Shown: in pieces, positions 13,285 to 15,438 of the stretch | How positions within the stretch are numbered: position 1 is the first letter of the stretch | Layout: every line of letters starts with the position of its first letter | Assembly: GCA_965662195.1 (NCBI GenBank) | Contig: CBFIHA010000091.1 | Coordinates: forward strand, 1 to 15,438 | Direction of reading: 5' to 3' | DNA from: UBA1268 sp965662195 | GTDB lineage: Bacteria; Planctomycetota; Planctomycetia; Pirellulales; UBA1268 | Length of the DNA stretch: 15,438 bases | Made by a program: the position numbers and the translations under genes | Notes under the pieces: model-generated | Told to the model about the DNA's origin: nothing | The model's input: the letters and a program-made list of their open reading frames with translations, nothing else | The model's database searches: none

Positions 13285-15438
13285 TCATTCGCCTGCCGAC
13301 AGCCCGGACGGCCAGTTGTTGAAAAATGGCTGATGGGCAAGCGGCCGGGGAGCGGCCGCAAAATCGATCTCAACGGCATCACCCGCCCCATCGATCCGGC
13401 GGAAGATTCGGCTGCCCTCGTAGCGACCGAGCCGATCACGCCACTCAACCGCCGCCTGGTAGGCCTCCGGCTCGGCAACGCCAACCTGCTCGATCAAGGC
13501 AGCCGGCTCAGGAACGAGAAATCGGCATCGTTCAACGACTGCTTCGAGTCGGGGGACCCGGATCTGCGCCGGAGTATCGGCGAGCCGAATGAAGCCGTCC
13601 TGGCAGGCAAACGTCGCTTCCTCAAGTGCGATCCGGGCCACTGCGCCGTCGCCCGGAGCGAAGGCGTCGCCCTCGGCGTCGAGAAACCGCCCGGCGATGG
13701 TGACTCCACCACCTGTCCAACGCAGATTGAGTGCTGCTCCCCCGTCCATGCCACAGCAGGTGGCCTCACCGTTGACAACCACGTCGATCATGTCGACCGC
13801 AGCAGCAGCCTGGCCAGTAGCAGCCGGCCGCAAGCCTGCTGCCCCGTCTGCCTGCTGTTCGCGGGGTGCGGCGGCAATGGTGACGATCCGATCAGCGGGA
13901 GTTGCCACGACGGGGGCTTCCTGTCCGCCAACAACCTCCGTGACAGCCAGCCCCACGTTACGGCAGATCAGCCCACCCCCGGGACCGACTCGAAAAATTG
14001 ACCGTCGGCCCACCGCCGGATCGGCGCCGCCATCCAGCCGGATGTCGATGCCGTCGAGTGTCAGCTGTCCCCCGTCGATCAGCCAGGCCGCCTGATCATC
14101 CTCCGCAAGCAAAAATTGCGCGTCGTCAATACGCAGCAGCGGGCGCTGCCCAGCTGCCGCCCGGACCGTCAGCCTCCGCCCAGCGAGGTCGAGCGGCCCG
14201 ATCAGATGCTCGCGGTCGGCAATCAGTTCAAGAACCTCCCCGTCACTGGCCGCCGCCAATGCTTCCGTAAGGCCGACCAAGTCGCTGCCAGCCCCGGGGG
14301 CGGCAGCCACCCGCGTCGGGGTGTTGACCGGGGAAGCCACCGTCTGAGAATCGGGTTCGACGATCGCGGCTGGCATCAGGCCGACGGCAGTGGTGTCTTC
14401 CGTCATTGGCAGTGCCAGTCCGACGACCAGCCCAGCGAGGCAGACAGCAGCCACCAACCAGGGCCAGAGACGGCCGCGAACGCTGCTGCCGGCGGCCGGG
14501 TCGGCCTCAAGCGTGGGCCGGCCAGCCGAGAGATCGATGCCCTCTTCGTCGGCGATTGCCAGCAGTTCGGCCTCCAACTGGCTCGGCTGCTGGAATCGCT
14601 CCTCCGGCTGCTTGGCCATCAGCCGGCGAATGACTGCAGCCAGCCGGCGGGGCACATCGGCCCGGAGTGTTTCAACGGCTGGTGGTGGTTCCTGCTGGTG
14701 CTGTAGCAGCTTCTGCACCATCGTGCCCTCAGCGAAGGGCGCCCGGCCGACCAGCATGAAGAACATGGTGCAGCCGAACGAGTAGAGATCGCTGCGGATG
14801 TCGGCAGCCCGGGCATCGCGGGCCTGCTCGGGAGAGATGTAGTCAAACGTCCCCAACGTCATCCCGCTCACGGTGAGGTCCTGCTCGCCGGCCACCTGCT
14901 GCAGCCGGGCCAGCCCCATGTCGACCAATTTGGCCCGACCACCGGGCGTGATGATGATGTTCGAGGGCTTGATATCACGATGGATGACATTGCGGCGGGC
15001 GGCGTGGTCGAGGGCCGAGGCGATCTGCATTGAGAGATCAACGACGGCGGCCACACTTAGCGGTCCCCGCTGCCGGACCAGATCCCGCAGGTTCGTTCCT
15101 TCGATGAATTCGAAGACGATGAAGTGCCAGCCCTCGCTCGACCCGACGGCATGAACCAGACCGATGTTCTCGTGGTTGAGCCGGGCGGCCGACTGGGCTT
15201 CGTTGCGGAACCGCCGAAGCATCTCTTCGTCGGCCGCCTGATGCCCGGCCAGCACCTTGACGGCAACGGTCCGTTCGAGCGTGGTGTCGAGAGCCTTGAA
15301 GACTGCCCCCATACCGCCACCACCGACAAATTCATCCAGCCGGTAGTCGCCCAGGCGGCGACCTTGGAGCAGGCCACCCAATTCGCTGATCGACGTCGGC
15401 GGTGGTGGGGCGGCGTTGCCACCGGAGAGGACCGTGGC
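13285..15438 (-). CDS. Membrane Ser/Thr protein kinase with beta-helix-like outer domain, partial (N-terminus off the right edge)
   Basis: The frame is open to the right edge, so at least 718 residues. There is no ATG in this stretch; a TTG at 15381 is possible but a start beyond the window is likelier. Numbering from that TTG, a full Hanks-type kinase domain spans about 13-280: Gly loop GGGGMG (20-25), Lys42 in VAVK, Glu61, HRDIKPSN (134-141) and DIRSDLYSFG. The metal-binding loop reads DMG (154-156) where DFG is usual, and SPEQ stands for APE. The kinase is likely active, since Lys42, Asp136, Asn141 and Asp154 are present. A membrane span lies at about 306-324. Then some 370 residues of outer domain follow, with a low-complexity link and short repeated strands ('LVGLTEALAAASDGEVLELI', 'GGQLTLDGIDIRLDGG') that look like a parallel beta-helix. 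This suggests a receptor kinase that senses a ligand outside the cytoplasm. Targets are unknown. The next gene downstream is the cytochrome, with a gap. Confidence 0.88.
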   Translation of the reverse strand, partial: ATVLSGGNAAPPPPTSISELGGLLQGRRLGDYRLDEFVGGGGMGAVFKALDTTLERTVAVKVLAGHQAADEEMLRRFRNEAQSAARLNHENIGLVHAVGSSEGWHFIVFEFIEGTNLRDLVRQRGPLSVAAVVDLSMQIASALDHAARRNVIHRDIKPSNIIITPGGRAKLVDMGLARLQQVAGEQDLTVSGMTLGTFDYISPEQARDARAADIRSDLYSFGCTMFFMLVGRAPFAEGTMVQKLLQHQQEPPPAVETLRADVPRRLAAVIRRLMAKQPEERFQQPSQLEAELLAIADEEGIDLSAGRPTLEADPAAGSSVRGRLWPWLVAAVCLAGLVVGLALPMTEDTTAVGLMPAAIVEPDSQTVASPVNTPTRVAAAPGAGSDLVGLTEALAAASDGEVLELIADREHLIGPLDLAGRRLTVRAAAGQRPLLRIDDAQFLLAEDDQAAWLIDGGQLTLDGIDIRLDGGADPAVGRRSIFRVGPGGGLICRNVGLAVTEVVGGQEAPVVATPADRIVTIAAAPREQQADGAAGLRPAATGQAAAAVDMIDVVVNGEATCCGMDGGAALNLRWTGGGVTIAGRFLDAEGDAFAPGDGAVARIALEEATFACQDGFIRLADTPAQIRVPRLEAVVERCRFLVPEPAALIEQVGVAEPEAYQAAVEWRDRLGRYEGSRIFRRIDGAGDAVEIDFAAAPRPLAHQPFFNNWPSGLSAGE

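Noticed and set aside
13117..14001. Plus-strand open frame of 294 codons over the kinase C-terminus
   Set aside because: It is antisense to the continuous kinase frame and shows no domain.
15379..15381. TTG as the start of the kinase
   Set aside because: The frame stays open to the right edge, with a Pro-rich stretch (four Pro) before it, so a start outside the window is likelier. No ribosome site supports the TTG.
1..15438. CRISPR arrays, tRNA or rRNA genes, insertion sequences, attachment sites
   Set aside because: No regular short repeats with spacers, no cloverleaf-like stretch, no transposase or integrase motifs were seen on either strand.

Overview
The window looks like a chromosomal segment of a GC-rich planctomycete, probably of the Pirellulales type. 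Three things point there. One is a giant exported protein with an arginine-rich N-terminus followed by a LEPR-XLL-type motif. Another is a Hanks-type Ser/Thr kinase with a single membrane span and a large outer domain. The third is a set of finger-like CxxC zinc-ribbon proteins and small conserved proteins of the kind common in that phylum. This assignment rests on reading the proteins, not on a search. I see no transposase, integrase, CRISPR array, tRNA or rRNA.

Left third (1-6165): a very long minus-strand gene fills 1-5131 and runs off the left edge with no in-frame stop. It encodes at least 1710 residues of a very acidic, lysine-poor surface protein. Divergent from it, across a 125-base gap, is a plus-strand gene (5257-6165) for a secreted, probably beta-propeller protein of unknown function.

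Middle (6166-9851): a 318-base non-coding stretch is followed by a small acidic hypothetical gene (+). This gene converges, across a strong hairpin, on an 83-residue helical protein (-). Upstream of the latter on the minus strand lie a 478-residue conserved protein of uncertain function and a YbgC/4HBT-like hot-dog thioesterase, which look like a two-gene operon. Divergent from the thioesterase is a tandem ACT-domain protein (+).

Right third (9876-15438): two divergent genes carry related zinc ribbons, one on a soluble protein (-) and one on a multi-span membrane protein (+). The latter is followed at 54 bases by an HD-superfamily phosphohydrolase of the dGTPase/SAMHD1 type with the expected metal and substrate residues. 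It ends 3 bases from the end of a convergent gene for a small exported c-type cytochrome (-). The window closes with a membrane Ser/Thr kinase (-) whose outer part looks like a parallel beta-helix and whose N-terminus lies beyond the right edge.

Most of this is ordinary planctomycete gene content. The items most worth a second look are the giant acidic protein with its internal repeats, the kinase with a beta-helix-like outer domain and a DMG in place of DFG, the pair of divergent zinc-ribbon genes, and the uncharacterised 478-residue family paired with a thioesterase. I see no clear case for a wholly new defence or mobile system.
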